Assembly (NCBI GenBank): GCA_029782365.1
Contig: JAKOUW010000160.1
Coordinates: forward strand, 345,198 to 409,197
Source: Chloroflexota bacterium
Lineage (GTDB): Bacteria > Chloroflexota > Anaerolineae > Anaerolineales > UBA4823
Reading direction: 5' to 3'
DNA: 64,000 nucleotides
Shown: in pieces, positions 53,788-61,798 of the stretch
Numbering within the stretch: the stretch's first letter is position 1
Layout of the letters: each line of letters opens with the position of its first letter
Program-made: the position numbers and the translations under genes
Notes under the pieces: generated by a model
The model's database searches: none
What the model saw: the letters and a program-made list of their open reading frames with translations, nothing else
What the model was told of the DNA's origin: nothing

Positions 53788-55497
53788 TTAAGGTTGGCTC
53801 TCCGGAGCGCCGGCTTCGATCCATTTCTTGACCAAGTCGAGCTCAGCCGCGTTAAGCTGATAGAAGTGAGGCACATCTCCCGATTGAATCTTTATCAAGA
53901 GGCTTTGTGCTACATCACCCGGAACGACCGCCGGGCCATCCTGACCTCCTGCCAGCGCGCTCTGGTAGGTTGTCAAATCCAGACCTTTCATGCCGCCGCT
54001 CGCGCCATGGCAGCCGCTGCAATAGTTTGTAAGCATAGGGCCGATGGTGTCATTCCAGGTAAGCGGCCCACCGCCTGCTCCGCTTTCCGGTGCAGGGGTC
54101 GGGGTTGGAGGCAACTGCTTGAGAATCACCTCACGCAGTGCAGGCGCATTGAAACCGGCGTAAGTCCAGATATTGCCATGGCAGGCGCTGTTCGAGCAGA
54201 ATGAACTGTTATCTGTACCGCCTGGGTTCTTGGTATCGTGGCAGGTTTTGCAGGAGTTGTTGAAGGCATCGCGGTGCATTGATATCCAATTCGGATTAAG
54301 ATGCGTTTGGGGTTCAGGCCCAGCACTGAGTTGAAGATTAGTGACGAAATTCGCATTCGACGACACGACCGGGATCGAATGGCACAAGTTACATTCCAAA
54401 CGGACAGCTTGCTGCTTGGAGTCCAGGTGTTTTCCGTCGTGGCAGCGGAAACACCCGGGTGAATACTTGTGCCCTAAATTATTCGGGTGGGTATTCCAAT
54501 CGGATTTTTGGTCCAAATACACAGAGCTCTTGTAAGTATCTTGCAGGTATTGAATGGTCGCCTGGATCTTATCCGGGTTGGTGCTGTAATAATCTGAGTA
54601 GTAAGTCTTGTAAAACTCATCCAGGCTGGCAATCCCGACCAACGCTTGGGCATCGGAGATATAAGTAGCTTTTAAAACCTCAACAGCCTTTGAGCGGATA
54701 TAAGGGATGGCAGGATCAATCAGATTTTGGTGCAGAGCATTGTCAACGATGACTTCTGGTTGATTCACCAGATGAGTAACGCGGTTGTGGCATGTGATGC
54801 AATCCATCTGGATCAACTGAGATTCCTGGACTGTCTTGGGGTCGAAGCCGGATTGGACATCGATGTATTCTGTGTATGTACCGTCATCATTATAGACGCG
54901 CACGTAAGGGATATTTTGCTGGGTCTCATCAGTGGCGTAATACTCCACTTTCGACTCAATATGCCAATGAATGCCTTTGCCAAGACCTTCGCGTTTGAGT
55001 CCCCCGCCAATTTTCATCGCCAGGTAGGTTCTGGTGGGCGTGTTTTCCAGATCATTCGCATACTCGATTTTTTCACGCAGTGAGTCGGATGAAAACTTAG
55101 CCGGATTGTGGCATTTCTCGCAGGATTCGCGGGCCGGGCTCATATCTTTTGCAAAGATGGGATACGTAAATGAATTTGTCACCGTGTAAAAAACGTGCTT
55201 TAGATCGCCGGCTTTCCGCAAGAACTGTGTGCCAACAAATGCGCGGCCAATGTGGCATTCGACACAGGCGACGTTGGCGTGAACGGAGACTTCATAGGCG
55301 CTGTATTCTGGTGGCATGGTATGGCAGCTTTTGCCGCAGAATGAAGGCGAATTCGTATAATCCCAACCGTACACCGCTCCTCCCAAAACAAGAGCAGTGA
55401 GCAAGCCCATAAAAGCATAGGGCATGATCATGATGTACCATTTTGAACCGGGAGTGGGGTAAAAGAAAAGTTTCAACCTTTCTATTATCTTTTTCAT
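53788..55497 (-). CDS. NapC/NirT-like multihaem cytochrome with C-terminal cytochrome c domain
   Basis: A 569-residue membrane-anchored protein. After one N-terminal helix (about 22-45) comes FCGKSCHTMPPEYSAYEVSVH, a NapC/NrfH-like first haem site but spaced CX3CH (C54-H59). Seven canonical CXXCH motifs follow. A CX4CH site, CSNSACH, lies at about residue 437, and the last CXXCH is in a planctomycete-type cytochrome c domain (about 480-569). That gives up to nine haems. Predicted role: menaquinol oxidation and electron export. It is followed by the octahaem lipoprotein gene 63 bases on. Confidence 0.87.
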   Translation of the reverse strand: MKKIIERLKLFFYPTPGSKWYIMIMPYAFMGLLTALVLGGAVYGWDYTNSPSFCGKSCHTMPPEYSAYEVSVHANVACVECHIGRAFVGTQFLRKAGDLKHVFYTVTNSFTYPIFAKDMSPARESCEKCHNPAKFSSDSLREKIEYANDLENTPTRTYLAMKIGGGLKREGLGKGIHWHIESKVEYYATDETQQNIPYVRVYNDDGTYTEYIDVQSGFDPKTVQESQLIQMDCITCHNRVTHLVNQPEVIVDNALHQNLIDPAIPYIRSKAVEVLKATYISDAQALVGIASLDEFYKTYYSDYYSTNPDKIQATIQYLQDTYKSSVYLDQKSDWNTHPNNLGHKYSPGCFRCHDGKHLDSKQQAVRLECNLCHSIPVVSSNANFVTNLQLSAGPEPQTHLNPNWISMHRDAFNNSCKTCHDTKNPGGTDNSSFCSNSACHGNIWTYAGFNAPALREVILKQLPPTPTPAPESGAGGGPLTWNDTIGPMLTNYCSGCHGASGGMKGLDLTTYQSALAGGQDGPAVVPGDVAQSLLIKIQSGDVPHFYQLNAAELDLVKKWIEAGAPESQP

Positions 55498-55646
55498 ATC
55501 TTCTCCTTTATGCAGGCTCTATTTTATCCTAAAATGAATGGTGGATTAGCTTAATATGTGCATAATCTTAATAATGATTGTCATATTTGGGTAATTACGT
55601 TCGTATTACTCCGGATGACTGTCAGGATTTGGCTCGGTTCACACAA

Positions 55647-55677
55647 AAAGATGGCAGGATTTACTCCTGCCATCTTT
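55647..55677. terminator. Terminator after the subunit IV-cytochrome c gene
   Basis: AAAGATGGCAGGA and TCCTGCCATCTTT form a 13-bp stem with a 5-base loop. It ends the Rieske-b6 operon; the 55498-55646 stretch carries the leader of the NapC-like gene. Confidence 0.85.
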
Positions 55678-55697
55678 GACGTTGAACGAACAACCGT

Positions 55698-57791
55698 CTA
55701 TTTTACTGCGCCGGACTTGATCCAATTCAAAATAATATTGATTGTTAAGTCGGGCAGTTTCCCATCCGGCGGCATAACAGTGCCTTCTGTGGATGTTCCA
55801 AGCAGCTTTTGAGCCAGCAGACTCGCACCAGGATCTCCAGGGATGACAACAGGTGCATGATCGCCAGAGGTCATCACTTTATCGTAAGAAGACGAATCCC
55901 AGCCTCCGTATTTCCCATGGCACACTGCACAGGAAGTTTTAAAGATTGCCTCCACGTCGGCAAAGGTTGGGGCGGCGCTGCCGGTGCCTGCTTTCGGTTT
56001 CATCAAGCGGATAAAAGCGATGATTTGATTGATCTGGTCGGCAGTCAGGATATTACCCCAGGCAATCATCGATGTGCCATGTTGGCCTCGTGAAATGACA
56101 TCATAAATAGCCTGGTCGGAGGCATTTTTCTGGAATGTCGGATCGCTGAGCGCCGGGCCGACTGACCCTTCACCTTCTGTGCCATGGCATTGAGCGCAAA
56201 TATTCTGATAAATTTCGCCGCCTTTTAAGGCCAGGGTTTGTGAAGGAATCTCGGGAGGCGAAACGACTGGTGGGTTAGTTTCCCAGGAGCGCATAAAACC
56301 AATGATCGCGTTTATATCCTCATCGCTTAAAGGACCGCCAGCGGTACTGCCGAAAGAAGACATACCCAGATCTGGCTGTCCCTGGGTAATAATCGCCGCC
56401 AGGGTGGCATCGTCGCGGGTCTTCAGGAATTCCGATGTGCTGATCGGAGAGATGATGCTGTTTTTGCGGGAAGGGTTGGGGCCGCCCTCACCATATTGGC
56501 CGTGGCAGCCTGAACAATTGCGTTCAAAAAGCTGCTGACCGACTTCGGCTGTAGACCCATTTTTTGCCTCAAAAGTGTAGTTAACCAGGGCATCTAACTG
56601 TTCACTGGTCAGCACTTTACCCCAGATTGGCATTGTTTGGTGTGAACCACCGTTGGCGATCATTTTGTAGGCATTGTCTACTGTATCAACCTTAGGAATA
56701 CGCTGGCCATGGCAGGCAATGCAGTTTGTCTGGAACAATTGCTCGCCATCTTTTGTTGACGTCGGGTCAACGACATATTGCGCCAACAGCTTGATATTGG
56801 TGTCACTGAGTTTTTCTCTCCAAGGCGGCATGTCCTTATGAAGGCCGCCTTCACTGATCAGCTTTTTGAGCTGGTCTTTATCTCCTTGTACAGCCACATA
56901 CTTTCCATGGCATGGCGAGCAGTTGATGGCAAACAAGCGTTGGCCATCGGGAGCGCCGAGGAAGTTGAGGAGTTGTGTCTGTTGTTCTGCGGTTAAGGTT
57001 TTCGACCAATCTGGAACAACCTGGTCTTTGTGCGGTTCGAAGGCTGAACCTTTTCCGATGGCAGTTTTCAGTTTGAGCGGATCACTGGCCACAAGCTGGG
57101 TGACAGGGTGACATTTACCGCAGTTCGCCTGGTAGAGGGCGCTGCCCCCTGGGGCAAGGATAAATCCTGCCAGCGCATCAATTTGGTCCGAAGTCAAGTC
57201 AGCGCTCCAGGCCGGCATACCCTCGTGCTTTCCCTGGGCGATGACATTGTGTAAATTCGTTCCGGCAGGCACGGTTATGGTTGGGCCGTGACAGGCAGCA
57301 CAGTTTTTGGTGTATAGAACTGCAATTTCATCACCGCTGGCGGCTGAGGCCGGAGGCGGCGTTTCCCTTACTGATTGTACTGTTAAAAACACGATACCAG
57401 CCAATCCCAAGAAAGTGATCGTGTTGATGACCGGTCTTTTCATGAAGTAGCGCTTTGGCGAACGATCCAGGAAAGGTAAGAGGAATAAAATGAGGATCGC
57501 CAGGGTTGGAAGCAGCACCACTCCGAGCACTTCTAACTGGCCCGGAAAATATTTCAGCAGCTGGAAAAGGAACAGAAAATACCATTCCGGTCGAGGGGTG
57601 TAGTTGCTGTCAGCCGGATTAGCTCGGTCTTCTAGAGGAGCGCCGACAAAATAAGCCAGCGCAACCAGGATGAGAAAAACGAGCAGGATGACAACCGTAT
57701 CTTTGAAAATAATGTCGGGGAAAAAGGGGACCCCCTTTTCCTTTGCTTCGTGGTATTTTTCTAAATAGTCCTGTTTTTCTTTATCGTTCAT
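55698..57791 (-). CDS. Cytochrome b/b6 subunit IV fused to a seven-haem cytochrome c chain
   Basis: A 697-residue protein. Residues 1-145 match subunit IV of b6f/bc complexes: three helices and the Qo-site motif PEWYFLFLFQLLKYFPG. The extracytoplasmic part (about 150-697) holds seven class I-like c domains with CAACH (164-168), CGKCH, CSPCH, CIACH, CSGCH, CAQCH and CAVCH, most followed by a methionine ligand segment such as GMPAW, DMPPW or TMPIW. It begins three bases after cytochrome b6. It would carry electrons from the Rieske protein without a separate cytochrome f or c1. Confidence 0.93.
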   Translation of the reverse strand: MNDKEKQDYLEKYHEAKEKGVPFFPDIIFKDTVVILLVFLILVALAYFVGAPLEDRANPADSNYTPRPEWYFLFLFQLLKYFPGQLEVLGVVLLPTLAILILFLLPFLDRSPKRYFMKRPVINTITFLGLAGIVFLTVQSVRETPPPASAASGDEIAVLYTKNCAACHGPTITVPAGTNLHNVIAQGKHEGMPAWSADLTSDQIDALAGFILAPGGSALYQANCGKCHPVTQLVASDPLKLKTAIGKGSAFEPHKDQVVPDWSKTLTAEQQTQLLNFLGAPDGQRLFAINCSPCHGKYVAVQGDKDQLKKLISEGGLHKDMPPWREKLSDTNIKLLAQYVVDPTSTKDGEQLFQTNCIACHGQRIPKVDTVDNAYKMIANGGSHQTMPIWGKVLTSEQLDALVNYTFEAKNGSTAEVGQQLFERNCSGCHGQYGEGGPNPSRKNSIISPISTSEFLKTRDDATLAAIITQGQPDLGMSSFGSTAGGPLSDEDINAIIGFMRSWETNPPVVSPPEIPSQTLALKGGEIYQNICAQCHGTEGEGSVGPALSDPTFQKNASDQAIYDVISRGQHGTSMIAWGNILTADQINQIIAFIRLMKPKAGTGSAAPTFADVEAIFKTSCAVCHGKYGGWDSSSYDKVMTSGDHAPVVIPGDPGASLLAQKLLGTSTEGTVMPPDGKLPDLTINIILNWIKSGAVK

Positions 57792-57794
57792 TGC

Positions 57795-58457
57795 TTAATC
57801 CTCCTTATGAGGCACAGCGCTGATGCCATTCCTGATCACCAGATATAAATGAATACCAACGATCGCCAGAAGAGTGATTGGCAGTACCCAGACATGAACC
57901 CCAAAAAAGCGCGCCAGCGTGATCGCTGAAAGCTGGTCGCCGCCGCGCATAACGCGTAGAATCCATTCTCCCACAAGAGGAGCAGAGCCCGCAATGCTGG
58001 TGCCGACAGTTGTTGCCCAATAAGCCTTTTGATCCCAGGGGAGGAGATAGCCAGTGAATCCAAAGCCGATGGTGACAAGAAGCAGAACCACACCCGTCAA
58101 CCAGGTAACTTCACGTGGGAATTTATAAGCAGCATATAAAATTACCCTCAGCATATGCAAAACTACCAGAACAACCATGGCGCTGGCACCCCAATGGTGC
58201 AGCCCTCGAATATACCAGCCAAGCGGGAGCTGAGTGGTGATGTACTGCACGCTGTCGTAGGCGTGATCGGGCGTGGGTACATAATAAATCGTCAGTAAGA
58301 TCCCGGTAACAATCTGGTTGACTGCCACAAACAAGCTGGCGCTGCCCAGGGTGTAAAACCAGTTCACCTTTGGGATTTGGCGTAAGAAGACTGCCTGCCA
58401 TACTTTTTGCCAACCCGTGCGTTCGTCAATCCAGGAACCAATTCGGGCCATCATCAT
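57795..58457 (-). CDS. petB: Cytochrome b6-type subunit
   Basis: A 220-residue four-helix cytochrome b N-terminal half. Haem-ligand histidines are in HHWGASAMVVLVVLHMLRV and in FGVHVWVLPITLLAIVGIHLYLV, with the GFTGYLLPWDQKAYWATTVG quinone-site loop. The split b6/subunit IV layout is b6f-like. Three consecutive ATG codons (58457, 58454, 58451) could start it; the first overlaps the Rieske TGA by one base. Confidence 0.94.
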   Translation of the reverse strand: MMMARIGSWIDERTGWQKVWQAVFLRQIPKVNWFYTLGSASLFVAVNQIVTGILLTIYYVPTPDHAYDSVQYITTQLPLGWYIRGLHHWGASAMVVLVVLHMLRVILYAAYKFPREVTWLTGVVLLLVTIGFGFTGYLLPWDQKAYWATTVGTSIAGSAPLVGEWILRVMRGGDQLSAITLARFFGVHVWVLPITLLAIVGIHLYLVIRNGISAVPHKED

Positions 58458-58936
58458 CAGCCTCCTTTAATAAATAATTGATCATTTTCTACTTTGAGTT
58501 CGTAACGATTCAACGGGTGCGGCGGCGGACCCGCTTCCACATTGCCTTCTTTGTCGAACACGCCGTTGTGGCAAGGACAGAAATACTTCTCCTGTTCTGC
58601 GATCCAACGGACCCTGCAGCCGAGGTGTGTGCAGACGTTCGACATGGCGACAAACTCGCGGCCATCATTGGTTATGATGTAAGCTGAAATTTCTTGTTCA
58701 TCAACAATCCATCCAGTTTGGATTTTGATTTTGAACTTAAAGAGAGTTGGTTGTCCAATCTCAATTTTGGCTGTGGAACCCAATGGTATCCAGGTTTGGT
58801 CATCACTCTTCTTGATCGCCGGTCCGACCACGTACGGGATGGCAGGAATGCCAAACCCAACGCCGATTACAGCCATGACGGAGGCGATAGCTCCTTTCAA
58901 GAAATTTCTGCGGTCAACTTTCGTGTCTTTTGTCAT
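58457..58936 (-). CDS. petC: Rieske [2Fe-2S] protein
   Basis: A 159-residue Rieske subunit with a Tat-type N-terminal signal anchor (VDRRNFLKGAIASVMAVIG). Cluster ligands are C102/H104 (CTHLGC) and C120/H123 (CPCHNG), with C107/C122 for the disulfide. It is the electron acceptor from quinol in the b6 complex encoded just downstream. It starts six bases after a receiver-like gene. Confidence 0.95.
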   Translation of the reverse strand: MTKDTKVDRRNFLKGAIASVMAVIGVGFGIPAIPYVVGPAIKKSDDQTWIPLGSTAKIEIGQPTLFKFKIKIQTGWIVDEQEISAYIITNDGREFVAMSNVCTHLGCRVRWIAEQEKYFCPCHNGVFDKEGNVEAGPPPHPLNRYELKVENDQLFIKGG

Positions 58937-58942
58937 CGTGCA

Positions 58943-59281
58943 TTACTCCTTTAAAATCAATTGCAGCAGTTCCTCTTTGCTGTTCAGCGTACCCAGGTCG
59001 GCGGCATAGAGATTCACTGCATTATTCTGGCTATTCAAGTTAATAATCCGCAGCTTTTTGTGCTGGGCTTTTTCCAAAATGTGAAGGGCTTTGGTTTCGA
59101 TTGATTCGGGTTCTCCCTCCCAGATGACGATTTCAGGATGTAATTGATTGATCATCTCGGTCAAATCAACGCTGTCTGGAATAAACCCGATAAGAGCAAT
59201 ATCGGGATGCTGGAGCAAGCGATTAATGGAATCAAGGAATAAATGATTCGATCCGATAACCAGCACCCGGCGTTTTTCCAT
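58943..59281 (-). CDS. Receiver-like protein lacking phosphorylation residues
   Basis: A 112-residue protein with the secondary-structure pattern of a response-regulator receiver (RVLVIGSNHLFLDSINRLLQ, then PEIVIWEG, then LRIINLNS). The acidic pocket (GSN) and the phospho-acceptor position (WEG) are not the usual Asp residues. It is likely a phosphorylation-independent regulator or a decayed receiver. It is the first gene of the Rieske-b6 operon, six bases upstream of the Rieske start, an odd place for a regulatory protein. Confidence 0.65.
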   Translation of the reverse strand: MEKRRVLVIGSNHLFLDSINRLLQHPDIALIGFIPDSVDLTEMINQLHPEIVIWEGEPESIETKALHILEKAQHKKLRIINLNSQNNAVNLYAADLGTLNSKEELLQLILKE

Positions 59282-59375
59282 GCTTTCAATATATCCGCCA
59301 CCCAGGCTGTGCGTCTATCGTAAATTCCTGGATTAAACTCGTAAAATTCGCTAAATATGGGGGATTAAAAGAAAA

Positions 59376-59404
59376 AACCGCTGGTGCATATGCTGCCAGC
59401 GGTT
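59376..59404 (-). terminator. Terminator of the kinase-regulator operon
   Basis: On the minus strand AACCGCTGG and CCAGCGGTT form a stem followed by TTTTTTC. It lies 16 bases after the response regulator stop and separates it from the Rieske operon. Confidence 0.9.
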
Positions 59405-59419
59405 CGAAGGGGACCCGGG

Positions 59420-60073
59420 TCAAGAGCCAGACGTCAGGCCGTGTTTCCTGGCATATTGGATCAATTCGCGGTTGGTGCTCAATCCCAGTTTGTGCATCAG
59501 ATTACTGCGGTGCGTATGCACGGTGCTGACGCTGACTACCAGTTTTTCAGCGATTTCCTTATTACTGTACCCTTCAGCCAGCAGGTGCAGAGTCTCCCTT
59601 TCTCGAGCGCTTAAACCAGCTTCTTGCTCTTTCTTGTCCTCTACGAAACTCAAATAGCCAGCCAATAATTTTTTAGCCATATTCGGGTATAAGAAAACCT
59701 CACCGCGCGCTGTCGCTCGCACAGCAGTGATTAATTCATCCGTATCTGCTGCTTTCAAGATATAACCCGAGGCGCCGGCTTTGAGCATTTCAAAGAAATA
59801 TTCGTCTGAGCGGTGCATCGTTAAAACCAGAATATTGATCTCTGGCCAACGCGCTTTGATTTGACGCGTCGCCTCCAGACCATCCATATCTGGCATGGCA
59901 ATATCCATTAAAATCACTTGAGGATGCAATTCCGCAGCCATAGCCACAGCTTCGCGGCCGTTATGCGCCTCGCCGACCACTTCAATATCACTTTCCGCTT
60001 CAAATAGCAGGCGTAAGCCGGACCGCAAAATTGTATGGTCATCTGCAATTAAGACATGAATAAGTTCAGTCAT
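59420..60073 (-). CDS. NarL/FixJ-family response regulator
   Basis: A 217-residue regulator: receiver (about 4-120) with acidic D11/D12, phospho-acceptor D57 (VILMDIAMPDMDG) and Lys in ASGYILKAAD, then a LuxR-type HTH (about 150-212: LSARERETLHLLAEGYSNKEIAEKLVVSVSTVHTHRSNLMHKLGL). The start overlaps the kinase stop by eight bases, so the pair forms a two-component system. The adjacent downstream respiratory operons are the likely targets (inference). Confidence 0.94.
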   Translation of the reverse strand: MTELIHVLIADDHTILRSGLRLLFEAESDIEVVGEAHNGREAVAMAAELHPQVILMDIAMPDMDGLEATRQIKARWPEINILVLTMHRSDEYFFEMLKAGASGYILKAADTDELITAVRATARGEVFLYPNMAKKLLAGYLSFVEDKKEQEAGLSARERETLHLLAEGYSNKEIAEKLVVSVSTVHTHRSNLMHKLGLSTNRELIQYARKHGLTSGS

Positions 60074-61568
60074 TCACAAAACCTCTGAGGGGAATTTGAA
60101 GCATAATGGCTGTACCGCTGCCGGGTTTGGAATGAATATGGATTGAGCCGCCACATTGGGCCGTTCTTTCTTGCATGCCGAGCAGGCCCAACCCCCGCGA
60201 GTCATCTCCATTTAATTGAATGGCATTCAGATCGAACCCGACGCCGTTGTCTTGAATCAGCCCTTCGAAAACAGCCGAATCTCTGGTAATACGGATCACA
60301 ACCGCGGTAGCGGATGAATGTCGCACAATATTGTTGATTGCTTCTTGAAAAATTCGGTACAACGGCGTCTCAAGCTCTTTTGGCAGGCGGCCCACAAACT
60401 GGTGATCATCGATTTCATAAGCGATCCCGGCTTTTTCCAGGGCTTTTTCGGCCATGGAACGAACCGCGACTGCGAAACCAAGATCATCCAACACAGATGG
60501 GCGCAGCCTCAAGATCAATTCGTACATGCGATTGGTCGTATCGACAATCAAGTTTTTTATCTGCTGCAACAGGTCTTTAGCGCGCTGTGGATCCGAATCC
60601 AGGAAGCGGCGGACAGCCTCTGTTTGTAAAGCCAGGCCGCCCAGCGATGTGCCAAATTCATCGTGAATTTCACGTGCCACCCGCCTGCGCTCGTCTTCTT
60701 GAGCGTGGATAGTATATTTCAATAATTCACTGCGCTGGGCTACCTGTCGACGCAGATCTTCCGATAGAGCCAGGTTTTCTGCCTGGCGCAATTCCACCTG
60801 GCGGCTCATCGTGTTGAAAGCCTGGGCCAACCGGCCTAACTCATCCTCACTTTTCACTTCCAATACAGGCATTGCCTGGCTTTTATCGGAGTGCATAAGA
60901 ACTGTGGAATAATTTTCTAATCTCTGCAAAACGAAGCGGCTCAACGTGAGGTTAATGGTTAGCAATAAAGTGATCACCGTCCCCAGCCACCAAAACAAAT
61001 GCTCTCGGAGCTGGTCATTGACAGAAGATTCGAACGGCGCCGTGGGAACATCGATTAACAACAATCCAATAATTGGCTGAGATGGGTCATGGCATTTCAC
61101 GCAAGTTGGCCCATTCTTGATGGCTTGCATGGTGCGAAAGACGCGCACTTGACCTGCTAAATCGACGATCACGCTGGGTGGTCGTTTCTCTGGAGGTAAA
61201 TGGTGACAGGGTTGGCAGTCAACTTGGGCATTGTTCAGGCGCAGGCCGACTCCTTTGCCAGAAGGAGAAAAAATTACGTTACCGTCGCGATCTAAAAGAT
61301 AAATCGCGTGAAAATGTTGGCTGTCGGACACTGTGTCCAACATTTGCTGCATGGCGACAAAATCCATTTTGACCATTTGCTGGCGCACATTTTGTTCTAT
61401 TAGCTGGCCCGATTGGGCGGCGACTATCGATAACTCTCGTAACATCGAGCTGTACAAACGAGAATAATCCAGATAGGTAAACAGGATAAGAATTGCAACC
61501 ACAGGTAAGATTAAACCCAACGTTATCTTCCACCGCAGACTGCGGCGAATAAAATTCCACGAGGTCAT
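60066..61568 (-). CDS. NarX-type sensor kinase with two c-type haem motifs
   Basis: A 500-residue membrane histidine kinase (four more if GTG 61580 is used). Two helices flank an extracytoplasmic domain. Counted from the GTG, it contains CQPCH (122-126) and CVKCH (160-164). Then come a HAMP domain (about 215-265), a coiled coil and a HisKA_3 dimerisation domain with H306 (REIHDEFGTSLGGL), and the HATPase (VGFDLNA, GLGLLGMQERT). Covalent haem in the sensor suggests redox or gas sensing. It probably signals to the overlapping NarL-type regulator. Confidence 0.92.
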   Translation of the reverse strand: MTSWNFIRRSLRWKITLGLILPVVAILILFTYLDYSRLYSSMLRELSIVAAQSGQLIEQNVRQQMVKMDFVAMQQMLDTVSDSQHFHAIYLLDRDGNVIFSPSGKGVGLRLNNAQVDCQPCHHLPPEKRPPSVIVDLAGQVRVFRTMQAIKNGPTCVKCHDPSQPIIGLLLIDVPTAPFESSVNDQLREHLFWWLGTVITLLLTINLTLSRFVLQRLENYSTVLMHSDKSQAMPVLEVKSEDELGRLAQAFNTMSRQVELRQAENLALSEDLRRQVAQRSELLKYTIHAQEDERRRVAREIHDEFGTSLGGLALQTEAVRRFLDSDPQRAKDLLQQIKNLIVDTTNRMYELILRLRPSVLDDLGFAVAVRSMAEKALEKAGIAYEIDDHQFVGRLPKELETPLYRIFQEAINNIVRHSSATAVVIRITRDSAVFEGLIQDNGVGFDLNAIQLNGDDSRGLGLLGMQERTAQCGGSIHIHSKPGSGTAIMLQIPLRGFVND

Positions 61569-61603
61569 GGTAATTTTCACAAATCAGATGATACCATCAT
61601 TGC

Positions 61604-61632
61604 TTGATCTGAAAGAAGTTTTAAAGTATAAT
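61604..61632 (+). promoter_or_regulatory. Promoter of aspS
   Basis: TTGATC (61604-61609) and TATAAT (61627-61632) with a 17-base spacer. The start near 61639 gives a leader of about 160 bases, and a 28-codon ORF begins at 61640. Confidence 0.75.
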
Positions 61633-61675
61633 TCTCACCATGCTGTATTCTGGATTTGATCGAACCAATCATGCC

Positions 61676-61782
61676 AACCCAGGAGGAAAGAGTCGGGCCG
61701 CTGGGTTTTTTTGGTTGCCATTCTAAATAAACTCAAATGACCAAATCGCCCGACGCAGCAGCGAAGGGCGATTTATTTTTTT
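61676..61782 (+). terminator. Two terminator-like hairpins in the aspS leader
   Basis: Hairpin 1: AACCCAG (61676-61682) with CTGGGTT (61701-61707), followed by T residues. Hairpin 2: AAATCGCCC (61743-61751) with GGGCGATTT (61766-61774), followed by ATTTTTTT, only about seven bases before the GGAGG of aspS. The layout suggests premature termination control. No T-box consensus was found. Confidence 0.6.
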
Positions 61783-61798
61783 ATTCACGGAGGATTTT

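Noticed and set aside
59396..59410. TPsiC-like GGTTCGAA suggesting a tRNA
   Set aside because: It is part of the terminator stem after the response regulator; no cloverleaf arms are present.
61639..61798. T-box riboswitch upstream of aspS
   Set aside because: No T-box sequence (GGGTGGTACCGCG-like) or specifier stem was recognised.
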